Shown: one piece after another, positions 52,845 through 61,720 of the stretch
Position numbering within the stretch: the stretch's first letter is position 1
Layout of the letters: each line of letters begins with the position of its first letter
From: an uncultured Spirochaetaceae bacterium
GTDB lineage: Bacteria > Spirochaetota > Spirochaetia > Treponematales > Treponemataceae
Length of the DNA: 64,000 bases
Assembly (NCBI GenBank): GCA_902802305.1
Contig: CADCLG010000033.1
Location: 7,002-71,001, forward strand
Direction: 5' to 3'
Notes under the pieces: model-generated
What the model was told of the DNA's origin: nothing
Database searches by the model: none
The model's input: the letters and a program-made list of their open reading frames with translations, nothing else
Program-made: the position numbers and the translations under genes

Positions 52845-53660
52845 ATGGCTAAAGCGAAATTGACAAAGAAGCAGAAAATGATTGCTCGGCTTCAGGAGTT
52901 TACCCTGATGGATGATGACTTCATGATCCGCTTTTTTGAAAATGACAAGGACTGTACACAATATGTACTTCAGACAATTCTTGAAAACAAGAAACTTAAA
53001 GTAATTGATACAGTCGCTCAGAAAACCGTAAAGAGCCTTGAAGGTCGTTCTGTCAGGCTTGATGTTTATGCAAAGGATAATAAAGGAAAGCCTTACGACA
53101 TTGAAATCCAGAGAGCTGATAAAGGTGCCGGAGCAAAACGTGCCCGCTATAATTCAGCTTTGATGGATGCTGATATAACAGTTCCTGGTGAAGATGCTAA
53201 GAATCTTCCAGAAAGTTATGTTATCTTCATTACAGAAAATGATATCTTTGGAAAAGGACTACCGCTCTATCATATTGAAAGAACTGTAAAAGAATGTAAT
53301 ATACCATTTAACGATGAGAGCCATATCATATATGTTAATGGTAAATACGAAGGAAATGATCCTATTGGCGACCTGATGCATGATTTTCATTGCAAAAAGG
53401 CTGATGATATGAAAAACAAACTTCTGGCAGAAAGAACCAGATACCTCAAGGAAAATGAAAAGGGGGTTAAACATATGTGTAGAATAATGGAAGAATTTGG
53501 TAAAGAAGAGAGAAAAGAAGCTGTAAAAGAAAGAAATATTCAAGTTGCTATAAAATTATTAAAACAGGGAAAACTATCCGAAACAGAGATTTCTGAATTA
53601 TTGGGACTTTCTGAAAAGCAGATGAAAGAAATTAAAGAAAAAGTTTTAGTTACAGCTTAA
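52845..53660 (+). CDS. Rpn-family PD-(D/E)XK nuclease (recombination-promoting)
   Basis: About 271 residues from MAKAKLTKKQ (an ATG five codons upstream is also possible). The family core is seen: FMIRFFENDKDCTQYVLQTI, then RLDVYAKDNKGKPYDIEIQR, which supplies the D...ExQ catalytic set. A C-terminal HTH-like helix pair (GKLSETEISELLGLSEKQM) follows. Rpn proteins nick DNA and are linked to recombination and phage defence. It diverges from the methylase fragment. Confidence 0.85.
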   Translation: MAKAKLTKKQKMIARLQEFTLMDDDFMIRFFENDKDCTQYVLQTILENKKLKVIDTVAQKTVKSLEGRSVRLDVYAKDNKGKPYDIEIQRADKGAGAKRARYNSALMDADITVPGEDAKNLPESYVIFITENDIFGKGLPLYHIERTVKECNIPFNDESHIIYVNGKYEGNDPIGDLMHDFHCKKADDMKNKLLAERTRYLKENEKGVKHMCRIMEEFGKEERKEAVKERNIQVAIKLLKQGKLSETEISELLGLSEKQMKEIKEKVLVTA

Positions 53661-53740
53661 TCAATTTAACTATTATTATTCGGGCTGGTTAGTATTAGAA
53701 ATTTTTACTTCTAAACACTTCCTGTCCTGCCACCTATTCC

Positions 53741-54057
53741 CTATAACCCTTGGAATGAATCCGCAAAAGTAATTGCCAGTTCCCCCTGTACCGGCTTCTC
53801 CTTTTCCTTATCCGCTCCAGTAATGAACGAATCCAGCTTTGCAGAACGTTCAAGCAAATCCATTGCTCCGTCTGCATTCAGTTCTTCTGGCTTTAATGTC
53901 TTAATACGTTTTGCAACAAGTTCATCAAAACCATTCAGCATTTCCATCTGGCGTTTTTTACGCTCCACGCGTTCAGCCAGTATTTCTCTTTCAGTCTCCC
54001 TGGCAAGATATTCATCATACGCAGCAGCTCTTTTCTCCCACCTAGTAACCTCCTACC
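53741..54057 (-). pseudogene. Phage terminase small-subunit-like remnant
   Basis: A readable stretch WEKRAAAYDEYLARETEREI, LAERVERKKRQMEML, then ELVAKRIKTLKPEELNADGA and MDLLERSAKLDSFITG. The pattern recalls phage packaging-linked small proteins with a C-terminal ERxxK-LD-x-L-P-EEL region. An in-frame stop lies just before it (TAG near 54060) and no start remains in frame. Identity is tentative. Confidence 0.4.
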
Positions 54058-54064
54058 TGATAAT

Positions 54065-54287
54065 TCAAAAATCAAATAAAGCTTATGCCTCTTGTTTTCT
54101 TGAGTTGTACGACACCATTGTTCCAAGCCAGTCATACAAATCTTTTTTTTTAAATTATGTGTCTGCCATAATTTACATGAGGAATTTTGTTTTCCTTTGC
54201 CAGTCGATAAATATAGGTCGGACTGAATTTCAAATAACTGGCAGATTCTTCTACATTCAAAACTTCTATGTTTTCACTTTCGTTCAT
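54065..54287 (-). pseudogene. Excisionase-type DNA-binding protein, frameshifted
   Basis: ATG at 54285-54287 with AAAAGGAG upstream. It reads MNESENIEVLNVEESASYLK, then FSPTYIYRLAKENKIPHVNY and GRHII, and stops at 54150. In another frame the usual ending of the family continues across an A-run: KKKDLYDWLGTMVSYNSR and a stop near 54065. The winged-helix excisionase family (Xis/MerR-like) directs phage or island excision with an integrase; an integrase remnant follows at 54.5 kb. Confidence 0.75.
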
Positions 54288-54387
54288 AATTACTCCTTTT
54301 CGCTTAAGACAAAGATTCTGGGCTTTCTTTGTCCTGTATATTTTTTGTCATTGATTAAATAATAAAGTGAAAAGTTATTACAGATTT

Positions 54388-54457
54388 GTAATAATTATTA
54401 ACAATGTGGTAATTATTCTTAACAGAGTTGTAAGAAATCTTAACAGAACGGTAATTG
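54388..54457. repeat. 21-bp iterons between the excisionase and integrase remnants
   Basis: Three full degenerate units start at 54388, 54409 and 54430 (pattern GTAAT-A-ATT-TTAACAGAGTG), a partial unit starts at 54451, and a weaker one may precede at about 54374. A 21-bp spacing equals two helical turns, so bound proteins would line up on one face. Confidence 0.65.
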
Positions 54458-54472
54458 AAACTGCATTAAAAC

Positions 54473-54507
54473 AAAAAAAAACGGCAGCGTAAAAACTGCC
54501 GTTTCTT
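54473..54507 (-). terminator. Rho-independent terminator after the integrase remnant
   Basis: On the minus strand AAACGGCAG-TTTTTACG-CTGCCGTTT runs into a T-run. It overlaps the end of the integrase reading. Confidence 0.85.
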
Positions 54508-55110
54508 ATAAAAAGTTATGCATATAAATATTTTTTCCAGGTATCTGACATAATATTACGCATATTATCAATTTTTTCCTGATTTTCATGTCAGCTCTCT
54601 GAGCAAGGATAGTAGCGCAGAAATGACGCAAACTGTGAAAAACCATATTTCTGTCTTTTTGTTCTTCGTCGCTTACACCGATTTGTTCTAAAGCCTTGTA
54701 AAAAACATCAGCATAATAACCAGGGTAAAAAGGCTCTTTTGGATTATGAGGGGCATAAAAAACATAACTCATTTCACTGAATTCAGGATTCAATCTTGCT
54801 TGATTCATAAGCTGTACAGCTGTCAGATGGTCAACAGGAATATTTCGAGTATCAGTATTTTTAGTGCTTTTCAGTTTATCAATCTCACTCCAACTGTGAC
54901 GGATATGTATCATATCTCCTGCATCATCAACATCATACACGTAAATCGCTTATTTCATTGGAATACCACGTTCTTGATTATCAAGCTTAAAACTCTCAAT
55001 AACCCACAAGAGGGTTATGCTTTATCTTTCCGTTATCCAAAAGCCACTTAAAACAGCCATTTGCACAATTTTTAGTACAATTTTTAGTACAATCAGCAGA
55101 TTTATAACAA
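54506..55110 (-). pseudogene. Tyrosine integrase, multiply disrupted
   Basis: Pieces in order on the minus strand: a core-domain fragment NGCFKWLLDNGKIKHNPLVG, LDNQERGIPMK and a stop, then YVYDVDDAGDMIHIRHSW...STKNTDTRNIPV, and the catalytic HSLRHFCATILAQRAD box. After it, the region carrying the nucleophilic Tyr is deleted; the old C-terminus (HENQEKIDNMRNIMSDTWKK) survives in another frame. It lies next to tRNA-Gly, the usual attachment site for such enzymes. Confidence 0.8.
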
Positions 55111-55194
55111 GATTTCAGCTTCCATATCCGCAAATATGTAAGCCAGAAAGAAGTGTTTTTCACCTAAATCCTTATAACATAAGCATTTAGACAT

Positions 55195-55224
55195 AAAAAA
55201 AGCTCGTCAGTTAGACGAGCTTTT
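55195..55224 (-). terminator. Rho-independent terminator of tRNA-Gly
   Basis: AAAAGCTCGTC-TAACT-GACGAGCTTTTTTT on the minus strand, directly past the tRNA 3' end. Confidence 0.9.
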
Positions 55225-55227
55225 AAG

Positions 55228-55300
55228 CGCGGCAGAAGGGAGTCGAACCCTCGTCATCAGCTTGGAAGGCTGAGATAATGAGCCGTTATATGACTGCCGC
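55228..55300 (-). tRNA. tRNA-Gly (anticodon TCC)
   Basis: Acceptor GCGGCAG/CTGCCGC, anticodon arm TCAGC-CTTCCAA-GCTGA giving TCC, T-arm GAGGG-TTCGACT-CCCTT. No encoded CCA. Its 3' end faces the integrase remnant, which fits a former island attachment site. Confidence 0.93.
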
Positions 55301-55381
55301 AAGTGATGTAACTAATATATACTTCTGAACAAAAAGTGTCAATAGCTTAAAACAACTTTTTTGAAAAAAAAATCAATGTTT

Positions 55382-57274
55382 TTAATTTTTTTTGCTTCTT
55401 AACATTCTAAAATCCGCCTGCCCTTTATTCATAAAAGTTTCTATTCTACACTTTTTGGGACGAAGATTTTCTACAAAATATTTAATGTCAGCCGCATAAT
55501 CAGAAGCAACATACTCTGCATCATAATTTAACAAAATGCTTTCACCTTTCCCCGTATCTGTTGTTCGTGAAATTGCACCGTAAAATTTAACTATATCCTC
55601 AACTGCAGAAAAGTATTTCATTAGATTTTTTGTCGACAATTGAGAACGTAAAAAATCAAGCTGGATTTTCTGAATATGAATGTGCGAAATCTCTTCACAT
55701 GATGATTGCAACGAACAAAGCCTTTCACATTCTTCACTATATTTTTCATAAAATATTTCAAAAAACTTTGAGGCTTTAATTTTCAGCAGACGACATACAG
55801 AATTAAACCATGGAACTGCCCTACCCGAATTATAAAAATAAGTACAGGCTTTAGACAATTTTTCTGCTCTCTTCAAATCATCACCAGTAAAATCTTTTGT
55901 TTTTATAACATGATAGGGCGGCACCTTTTCCCATACTAATCCAAGAGCTTCTGCTCTATCAAATAAATCAGTTCCCGGCAAAACAGAAAGACAAAAGATT
56001 TCCAGATTATTTGGATATAATGAAATTGCAAAGTCAATTCCATCACGAAAGGAAGAAAATGTCTCACCAGGAAGTCCAAAAATCAAATCTAAACCAAAGG
56101 TTACTCCTTCTTCATTTAAAATTCCTATATTGCGGATAAACTTCTTTGTATCAAAGGGACGATTTACAAGGCGCAAAACATTTTCATTGGCACTTTGCAG
56201 TCCAATTTGCAGCGCACAAGGGATTTTTGTAAACTCTCGGGCTAGTTCCCTGTCAATAAACTCTGCCCTTGCTTCAAAATAGTAAAAAGTATCTGGCGTT
56301 TTTTTAGCAATCAGCCTAAGCAGTTCAATTGCACGTTTTTTATTTACATTATAAGTTGGATCCAACACGAAAACTTGAGGAACTTTTTTTGCAGCAAATA
56401 AATCTAACTCTGCTTTTATGCGTTCCATCGGATAATACCGAACTTTTTTTTCGCCTTTTGATTCATAGCAGTATGAACATTTAAAAGGACAGCCTCTTGC
56501 AAGCTCCCATAAGGCTCCTTCATATTCTGAGGGATTAAGGATTCCGTCTAAATATGGCGAATATAATTTTGATAAATCCGGTGAAAAAGAATGTATTGCC
56601 GTAGATTTGTCTGATTTTTTGCCAGATTCTTCTGCTTCGACGTTTGATTTCTCTTCTACTTCTTTCTCTGATGATTGATTATCATTTTTTCTTTCATCAA
56701 TAATCTTTTTTATGAGACTTGGAACAGAATCTTCCCCTTCACCACTTACACAATAATCAAAATCCTTGTAAAAATCTGGATGAGCAGTGATTTCCGGGCC
56801 ACCTGCAATTGTAATACAGCCCTTTCCCCGCAAGATTCTTGAGCTTTCCAGTAAAATCTTTATGTTCCAGACAAAACAAGAAAAACAAAAAATTGCCTTA
56901 GTTCCCGCCCGCGTTTGAGTTTGCACTTGCACTTGTACTTGAGTTTGCACTTGTGTTTGTTCTTCTTCATGTACTTTTATTTCTGAATAAAGCGAATCAG
57001 CAATAAAAGCGGCAATTTTTTTATCACCCCCAGTCTCTGTTTCAGCCCTAGCCACAGCCCCAGTTTCCGCATTAGTTTCAAACTCAGCCTCAGATAATAT
57101 TTTCAACTCTTTTATTTTCTCATCTTCCAAACTGAAGGATTTTAAGGAAACTTCCGTAATACCGCTCGTTTTTGGATTATGCTTAATAGCCGAAGCAATA
57201 CATGCCGCCCCAAGAGGAAGAGCCTGAGGAGATTTTTCTATTAATAAGCTTGTGCAGATAACTGGTATTTTCAT
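55382..57274 (-). CDS. B12-binding-domain radical SAM protein (DUF4080 type)
   Basis: 630 residues. An N-terminal cobalamin-binding-like Rossmann domain (about 1-190) is followed by a radical SAM barrel with ARGCPFKCSYCYESKG, the CxxxCxxC cluster at about 262-269, and a C-terminal DUF4080-like region (about 420-630). Two low-complexity insertions lie in the first domain: an Ala-Glu-Thr-rich patch (about 66-83) and a Gln/Thr/Val repeat (about 103-121). A Lys/Glu/Ser linker is at about 190-222. The substrate is unknown. It starts 10 bp after the hydrogenase gene, so the two form an operon. Confidence 0.8.
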   Translation of the reverse strand: MKIPVICTSLLIEKSPQALPLGAACIASAIKHNPKTSGITEVSLKSFSLEDEKIKELKILSEAEFETNAETGAVARAETETGGDKKIAAFIADSLYSEIKVHEEEQTQVQTQVQVQVQTQTRAGTKAIFCFSCFVWNIKILLESSRILRGKGCITIAGGPEITAHPDFYKDFDYCVSGEGEDSVPSLIKKIIDERKNDNQSSEKEVEEKSNVEAEESGKKSDKSTAIHSFSPDLSKLYSPYLDGILNPSEYEGALWELARGCPFKCSYCYESKGEKKVRYYPMERIKAELDLFAAKKVPQVFVLDPTYNVNKKRAIELLRLIAKKTPDTFYYFEARAEFIDRELAREFTKIPCALQIGLQSANENVLRLVNRPFDTKKFIRNIGILNEEGVTFGLDLIFGLPGETFSSFRDGIDFAISLYPNNLEIFCLSVLPGTDLFDRAEALGLVWEKVPPYHVIKTKDFTGDDLKRAEKLSKACTYFYNSGRAVPWFNSVCRLLKIKASKFFEIFYEKYSEECERLCSLQSSCEEISHIHIQKIQLDFLRSQLSTKNLMKYFSAVEDIVKFYGAISRTTDTGKGESILLNYDAEYVASDYAADIKYFVENLRPKKCRIETFMNKGQADFRMLRSKKN

Positions 57275-57283
57275 TATTGTTGA

Positions 57284-58756
57284 CTATTTTTGACTTGAAA
57301 TATCCTTTTTCCCGTCCTTGACATATTTATCCAGCTGAACATTTGCCAGATTAATTTTCTGAACGACACAAGGACCTGCAATACAACCGCCTTGACAACT
57401 CATTACTTCAACAAGATTTCCATCCTCTTCTTTTGCCTGAACCCGACCTGCATTTATATCCCCGTAATAGCGGAGTTTTTTCATACCGTTTTTATCAAGT
57501 CCATTGATTATATCCAGCTTTAATATAGAAGGATCTTTAAGACGAAAGCGTACAGCTTCTGCAACTCCCCCGCTTCTTGCAAAATTACGTCCGCTTGAAG
57601 AAGGAACTTCTTCTTTTTCAATGCCTTCAAGCTTTGTAACATCAATTCCTTTTGCTAAAAAAAATGCTGAAAGTTCTTCTGCTGTAATTACATAATCAAC
57701 AAACTCATCATCAAAACCTTCCCGTCTTTTTGCCAGACAAGGTCCAACAAAAACGGTAACACATTCTGGATCATCTTTTTTTGCAATTTCGGCAATATAA
57801 TGCATAGGACTACGGGTTTCGCTTACACAAGAATCAAGGTCTGGAACATGTATATGAACTGCACGAACATAAGCAGAACAGCAGGAGGTTGTCATAAGCT
57901 TGTCTCCCCTTTTCATTCTTTCAGAAAACTCAGCCGCTTCCCTGTCTGCAGTAATATCAGCACCACGGGCAACTTCATAAATTGTCGTAAAGCCTAACTG
58001 TTCCATTCCTTTTTCCAGCTGACCTGCACTGGCCTTAAATTGGGATGCAATTGCAGGCGCATACATTACGCTGACTTTATGGCCTTCCATGATATGTTTG
58101 ATAACGTCAACAAGCTGACTTTTGTCCATCATAGCTCCAAAAGGACATTCGGTCATACATTTTCCGCAGTAAATGCACTTATGAAAATCAATTACTTCGT
58201 GACCGTCTTCACCTTTAGAAATCGCTCCAACCGGACAAGCCGCTTCACAAGGAACCGTAATTCTTATAATTGCATGATAAGGACAGTTCTGCTCACAAAT
58301 ACCACAGTGAATACACTTAGACGCATCTATATGAGCATGATGAATAATATGAATTGCTTTTTTGGGACAATTGACCATACAAGGTCTGGCAAAGCAGCCC
58401 TGGCAGGCATTGGTAACCATAAAGTTCTGCTTTACACAGCCGTTGCAAGCCTCATGCAAAACTGTAATCATAGGCCAGGTTGGTTTTTCGCGGTTAAGGG
58501 CTTCTCTTGCATAATCATCAAGGTCGTTGAGGTCGTTGTAATTTTCAACAGAGATTCCCATCCGCGCAAGAAGACGCATTCTTAAAAGCTCGCGGTCATG
58601 ATAAATACAGCAGCCAATCGGCGGAGTACCAGCTGGACGCATTTCTGTAGGGATTTTATTGATTTTTCTTGAATCAAGTTCGCCGGAAAGCTGTAACTTT
58701 GCGATTCTTACTAATAATTCGTTTTTAACCTTTGTGGCATTATTATTTATATTCAT
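57284..58756 (-). CDS. [FeFe] hydrogenase, group B type
   Basis: 490 residues. Ferredoxin-like CxxCxxCxxxCP motifs (about 135-215) lead to the H-cluster domain. L1 is TSCCSAY (about 290), L2 is VGPCLAKRRE (about 337) and L3 is SCQGGCIAGPC (about 450). These are the variants of group B monomeric hydrogenases, rather than the TSCCPxW/GG-G forms of group A. It produces or senses H2. Promoter: TTGTAT (58787-58792), 17 bp, TATAAT (58764-58769), only seven bases before the ATG. Confidence 0.88.
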   Translation of the reverse strand: MNINNNATKVKNELLVRIAKLQLSGELDSRKINKIPTEMRPAGTPPIGCCIYHDRELLRMRLLARMGISVENYNDLNDLDDYAREALNREKPTWPMITVLHEACNGCVKQNFMVTNACQGCFARPCMVNCPKKAIHIIHHAHIDASKCIHCGICEQNCPYHAIIRITVPCEAACPVGAISKGEDGHEVIDFHKCIYCGKCMTECPFGAMMDKSQLVDVIKHIMEGHKVSVMYAPAIASQFKASAGQLEKGMEQLGFTTIYEVARGADITADREAAEFSERMKRGDKLMTTSCCSAYVRAVHIHVPDLDSCVSETRSPMHYIAEIAKKDDPECVTVFVGPCLAKRREGFDDEFVDYVITAEELSAFFLAKGIDVTKLEGIEKEEVPSSSGRNFARSGGVAEAVRFRLKDPSILKLDIINGLDKNGMKKLRYYGDINAGRVQAKEEDGNLVEVMSCQGGCIAGPCVVQKINLANVQLDKYVKDGKKDISSQK

Positions 58757-58763
58757 CTCTTCT

Positions 58764-58792
58764 ATTATAATTCAGAGATTTTTTATATACAA
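58764..58792 (-). promoter_or_regulatory. Promoter of the hydrogenase operon, leaderless
   Basis: -10 TATAAT and -35 TTGTAT at a 17-bp spacing. A direct repeat of TATTATTCGAT lies just upstream (about 58802-58827) and could bind a regulator. Confidence 0.65.
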
Positions 58793-58907
58793 CTAGATAG
58801 ATTATTATTCGATAGCTATTATTCGATTGAAAAATCAATGAATCTATTTTATTATATAAAAACAATTCGTTATAATTTTATTTATTCCATATCTATTAAG
58901 AGGATTT

Positions 58908-60533
58908 ATGATTTTCAAACTTCTTTATAAAAAATTACTTCCTTCAAAAGAGCTTTATGATTTTTATAGTCTTCGTGAACAAGAGCAGTTATCCATTTTG
59001 ATTGGTTCCAATTTAGTCTTTATGATTTTATTTGCATTGTTTGGAATATCCTTGTTTTTTCTAAAACATTTTATGCTTGGAGCTGGAGGATTATTCTTAC
59101 TTTTATTCTTTTCAACTTCACTTAGATTTATAAAAGAAGGACATATTCATCGTGCTTCCTGGACAACAACAATTGCAATTTGTATTTTGACTGCGATTGT
59201 ATGTTTTTTCTCTCCCTTTCAGCCGACAAATTTTCTTCCCTATCGAGATTCCTGTTTTATTGTTGTAATGGCTGTATGTAATTATGTAATTTCCCTAAGA
59301 AGAAAGCAATTACAGAGCTTTTTTATTTTTATATTTATAGTCTGGATTATTGCAAACTTTACAATCTATAAAACTCTATACAATATTAATTTTTCTGATG
59401 CTTTAGTAAATATTATAATTTGTACTTTGGGCGTGCTGACTGCAAATATCTGTCTCCTATTTTTTGACAGATTCACCCGACGTGTTGTAGACCGTGCCAG
59501 TGAAAATGAAAAAAAATCCTCAGATGCCTTCAAGAAAATTACTTCTGTTCTTAATGAAACAAAAGAAGGTCTTAATATTGGTAAACATCTTTCTGAATCA
59601 ACAAATAATGCAACTAAAAGTGTAAATGAAATTGACAAGATGTATTCTTTTATAAATAAAGAAACAACAAGCTTAAATAAAGAAACTATTACTATAAAAT
59701 CTTCAAGCTCTCAGATTAATGAAAATGCCACACAGATGAGACAAAGCGTTCAAAATCAAAGTAAATCCATTTCTCAATCTTCTGCGGCTTTAACTCAAAT
59801 GTCAGCAAATCTTTCAAATATAAGTAAAATAGCTATCCAGCAAAGAACAGGTATGAATACTCTTGTAGAAAATCTGGATTTGCAAATGAATCAATTGGAA
59901 AAACTTGTTGATAATGTTGAACAGGTAAAAGAATCTTCCGAAAAAGTTTCTGCCTTTGTAGCTGCAGTAAATAAAATAGCCTCTCAAACAGGACTTCTGG
60001 CTATGAATGCCTCAATCGAAGCAGCTCATGCTGGCGTTTTAGGAGAAGGATTTTCTGTTATAGCCCATGAAATCAGAAAATTGTCAGACGAAACCTCAAA
60101 ATATGCCCAGAAAATTGCAGAAACCTTACAGACAAATGAAGAAATAGTTAAAATTACTTCTGATTCGGTTACTTCTTTTTCTGATTACACAAAAGCATCC
60201 ACATCTGAAATTAGAAATACAATTGGCGTAATGGAAGAAATCCTTTCTGGTATTTCTGAGATTGATTCAGGTGCACAGGATGTAAGTAATTCTATTGCTC
60301 AGATTGTTGAAGAAGCAGATACAAATACTAATTTAGCAGAAGGTGTTACCAATCAGATTATTCAGCAGAATGATGCTATAAAAAAAATCTCTGATGGTAC
60401 AGAATTATTGCAGGCAAAGGTTTCAAATCTGGATAATCTGCTTACAGACATTAAGAATGCAATTGATGAAATAGAAAAAAATGCAGAAGCAAATGAAATC
60501 GTATCGGAAAAAATCTTAGGTGCCTTGGAATAA
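58908..60533 (+). CDS. Methyl-accepting chemotaxis protein without periplasmic domain
   Basis: 541 residues. The N-terminal region (about 25-190) holds six hydrophobic helices with only short loops. A long coiled coil follows, with the signalling tip at about 355-385 (KIASQTGLLAMNASIEAAHA, then GVLGEGFSVIAHEIRKL). No HAMP domain is evident. The stimulus is probably sensed in or at the membrane. AAGAGG precedes the ATG. It diverges from the hydrogenase. Confidence 0.92.
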   Translation: MIFKLLYKKLLPSKELYDFYSLREQEQLSILIGSNLVFMILFALFGISLFFLKHFMLGAGGLFLLLFFSTSLRFIKEGHIHRASWTTTIAICILTAIVCFFSPFQPTNFLPYRDSCFIVVMAVCNYVISLRRKQLQSFFIFIFIVWIIANFTIYKTLYNINFSDALVNIIICTLGVLTANICLLFFDRFTRRVVDRASENEKKSSDAFKKITSVLNETKEGLNIGKHLSESTNNATKSVNEIDKMYSFINKETTSLNKETITIKSSSSQINENATQMRQSVQNQSKSISQSSAALTQMSANLSNISKIAIQQRTGMNTLVENLDLQMNQLEKLVDNVEQVKESSEKVSAFVAAVNKIASQTGLLAMNASIEAAHAGVLGEGFSVIAHEIRKLSDETSKYAQKIAETLQTNEEIVKITSDSVTSFSDYTKASTSEIRNTIGVMEEILSGISEIDSGAQDVSNSIAQIVEEADTNTNLAEGVTNQIIQQNDAIKKISDGTELLQAKVSNLDNLLTDIKNAIDEIEKNAEANEIVSEKILGALE

Positions 60534-60575
60534 CTTTATATAGAAGATTAAAAACTAATTTTTTTCACTAATTTT

Positions 60576-60614
60576 TTGTTGTCTATTAACAAAAAGTGAA
60601 TAATAGATTATATT
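60576..60614 (+). promoter_or_regulatory. ldh promoter overlapped by a Rex-like operator
   Basis: TTGTT-GTCTA-TTAACAA (60576-60592) is close to the Rex site pattern TTGTTAAnnnnTTAACAA. Its right half is the -35 TTAACA (60586-60591), and 17 bp on is the -10 TATATT (60609-60614). Rex represses fermentative genes when NADH is low (established knowledge); its action here is inferred. Confidence 0.55.
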
Positions 60615-60691
60615 AATAAGAATAATTGGGGAATTGTGTCTAACATTTTTTCCATACATTTAGTTGAAATATATTTTTAGGAGACAGAAAC

Positions 60692-61633
60692 ATGTCAAGA
60701 AAAATTACTATCATCGGTGCAGGACAGGTAGGATCAACTGTTGCTTATGCCCTTACATTAAAGCAGATTGCCTCAGAAATTGTAATCATCGATATCATTA
60801 AAGAAAAGGCTATGGGAGAAGCAATGGATATCCGTCAGGGTACACCATTTATTGGTCCAGTATATGTTCATGATGGAGATTATGAAGATGCTAAAGGCTC
60901 TGATATCGTTGTATTTACATCTGGTGTAGGCCGCAAACCTGGACAGTCACGTCTTGACCTTACTCAGACTAACGTTGACATTACAAAGTCTGTTATTCCA
61001 CAGATTACAAAAGTTGCTCCTAACGCTCTTTACGTTATCGTTGCTAACCCTGTTGATATTCTTACATATCAGTTTGTAAAAACTTCCGGCATTCCTGCTA
61101 ACCACATTTTTGGTACAGGTACAATGCTTGATACAGCAAGATTCCGTGCAAGAATTGCAGAAACTTACAAGGTCGCTCAGGAAAATGTTCATGGTTATGT
61201 TTTTGGTGAACATGGTGATTCTTCATTTGTACCTTGGTCTTTAGCAAATATTGGTTCTATTCCTGTTGATGATTTTGCAAAATCTTACCGCGGTGAAAAA
61301 CTTCCAGATTTTGATAAAAATGACGTTGAAGATTACATCAGAAAGTCAGGTGGAATTATTATTGCTGCTAAAAAATGTACCAACTATGCAATCGGTGTTA
61401 CAACAGCAACCTTGTGCGAAGCTTTGAATTACGATACAGATTCAGTTCTTACAATTTCTTCTATGCTTGATGGCGAATACGGAATTAAAGATGTTTGTCT
61501 TTCTATTCCTACAGTCATTGGTGGCAACGGAATCAAGGGAAGAATTGAAACTCCTCTTACAGATGCAGAAATCGCTTCTTTGCGCCACAGTGCCGACTGT
61601 CTCAAAGACGTAATCAAACAGGTAAACTTCTAA
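60692..61633 (+). CDS. ldh: L-lactate dehydrogenase
   Basis: 313 residues; reduces pyruvate to lactate with NADH. Nucleotide fold GAGQVGSTVAYAL (8-20), substrate loop with Arg in GRKPGQSRLDL, VANPVDILTYQ, and the catalytic His of VFGEHGDSSF (about 174). Sequence around GEHGDS is typical of LDH, not malate dehydrogenase. AGGAGAC precedes the ATG. It is followed by fumC beyond a dispersed element. Confidence 0.95.
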   Translation: MSRKITIIGAGQVGSTVAYALTLKQIASEIVIIDIIKEKAMGEAMDIRQGTPFIGPVYVHDGDYEDAKGSDIVVFTSGVGRKPGQSRLDLTQTNVDITKSVIPQITKVAPNALYVIVANPVDILTYQFVKTSGIPANHIFGTGTMLDTARFRARIAETYKVAQENVHGYVFGEHGDSSFVPWSLANIGSIPVDDFAKSYRGEKLPDFDKNDVEDYIRKSGGIIIAAKKCTNYAIGVTTATLCEALNYDTDSVLTISSMLDGEYGIKDVCLSIPTVIGGNGIKGRIETPLTDAEIASLRHSADCLKDVIKQVNF

Positions 61634-61634
61634 T

Positions 61635-61703
61635 AGATTCCCGTGTCAAGCACGGGAATGACAAAGCATCATAATGTCATTGTCCGGCTTGACCGGACAA
61701 TCT
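61635..61703. repeat. Dispersed double-hairpin element between ldh and fumC
   Basis: AGATTCCCGTG..CACGGGAATGAC, a 13-base spacer, then GTCATTGTCCGG..CCGGACAATCT. The layout equals that at 29174-29243, with inner stems changed in a paired way. It starts one base after the ldh stop and fills most of the gap. Confidence 0.75.
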
Positions 61704-61720
61704 CTATAAGGACAATAAAT

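Noticed and set aside
52091-52845. Complete type IIG restriction gene
   Set aside because: The reading is closed by a stop near 52808 and contains no methyltransferase motifs, only the C-terminal recognition region.
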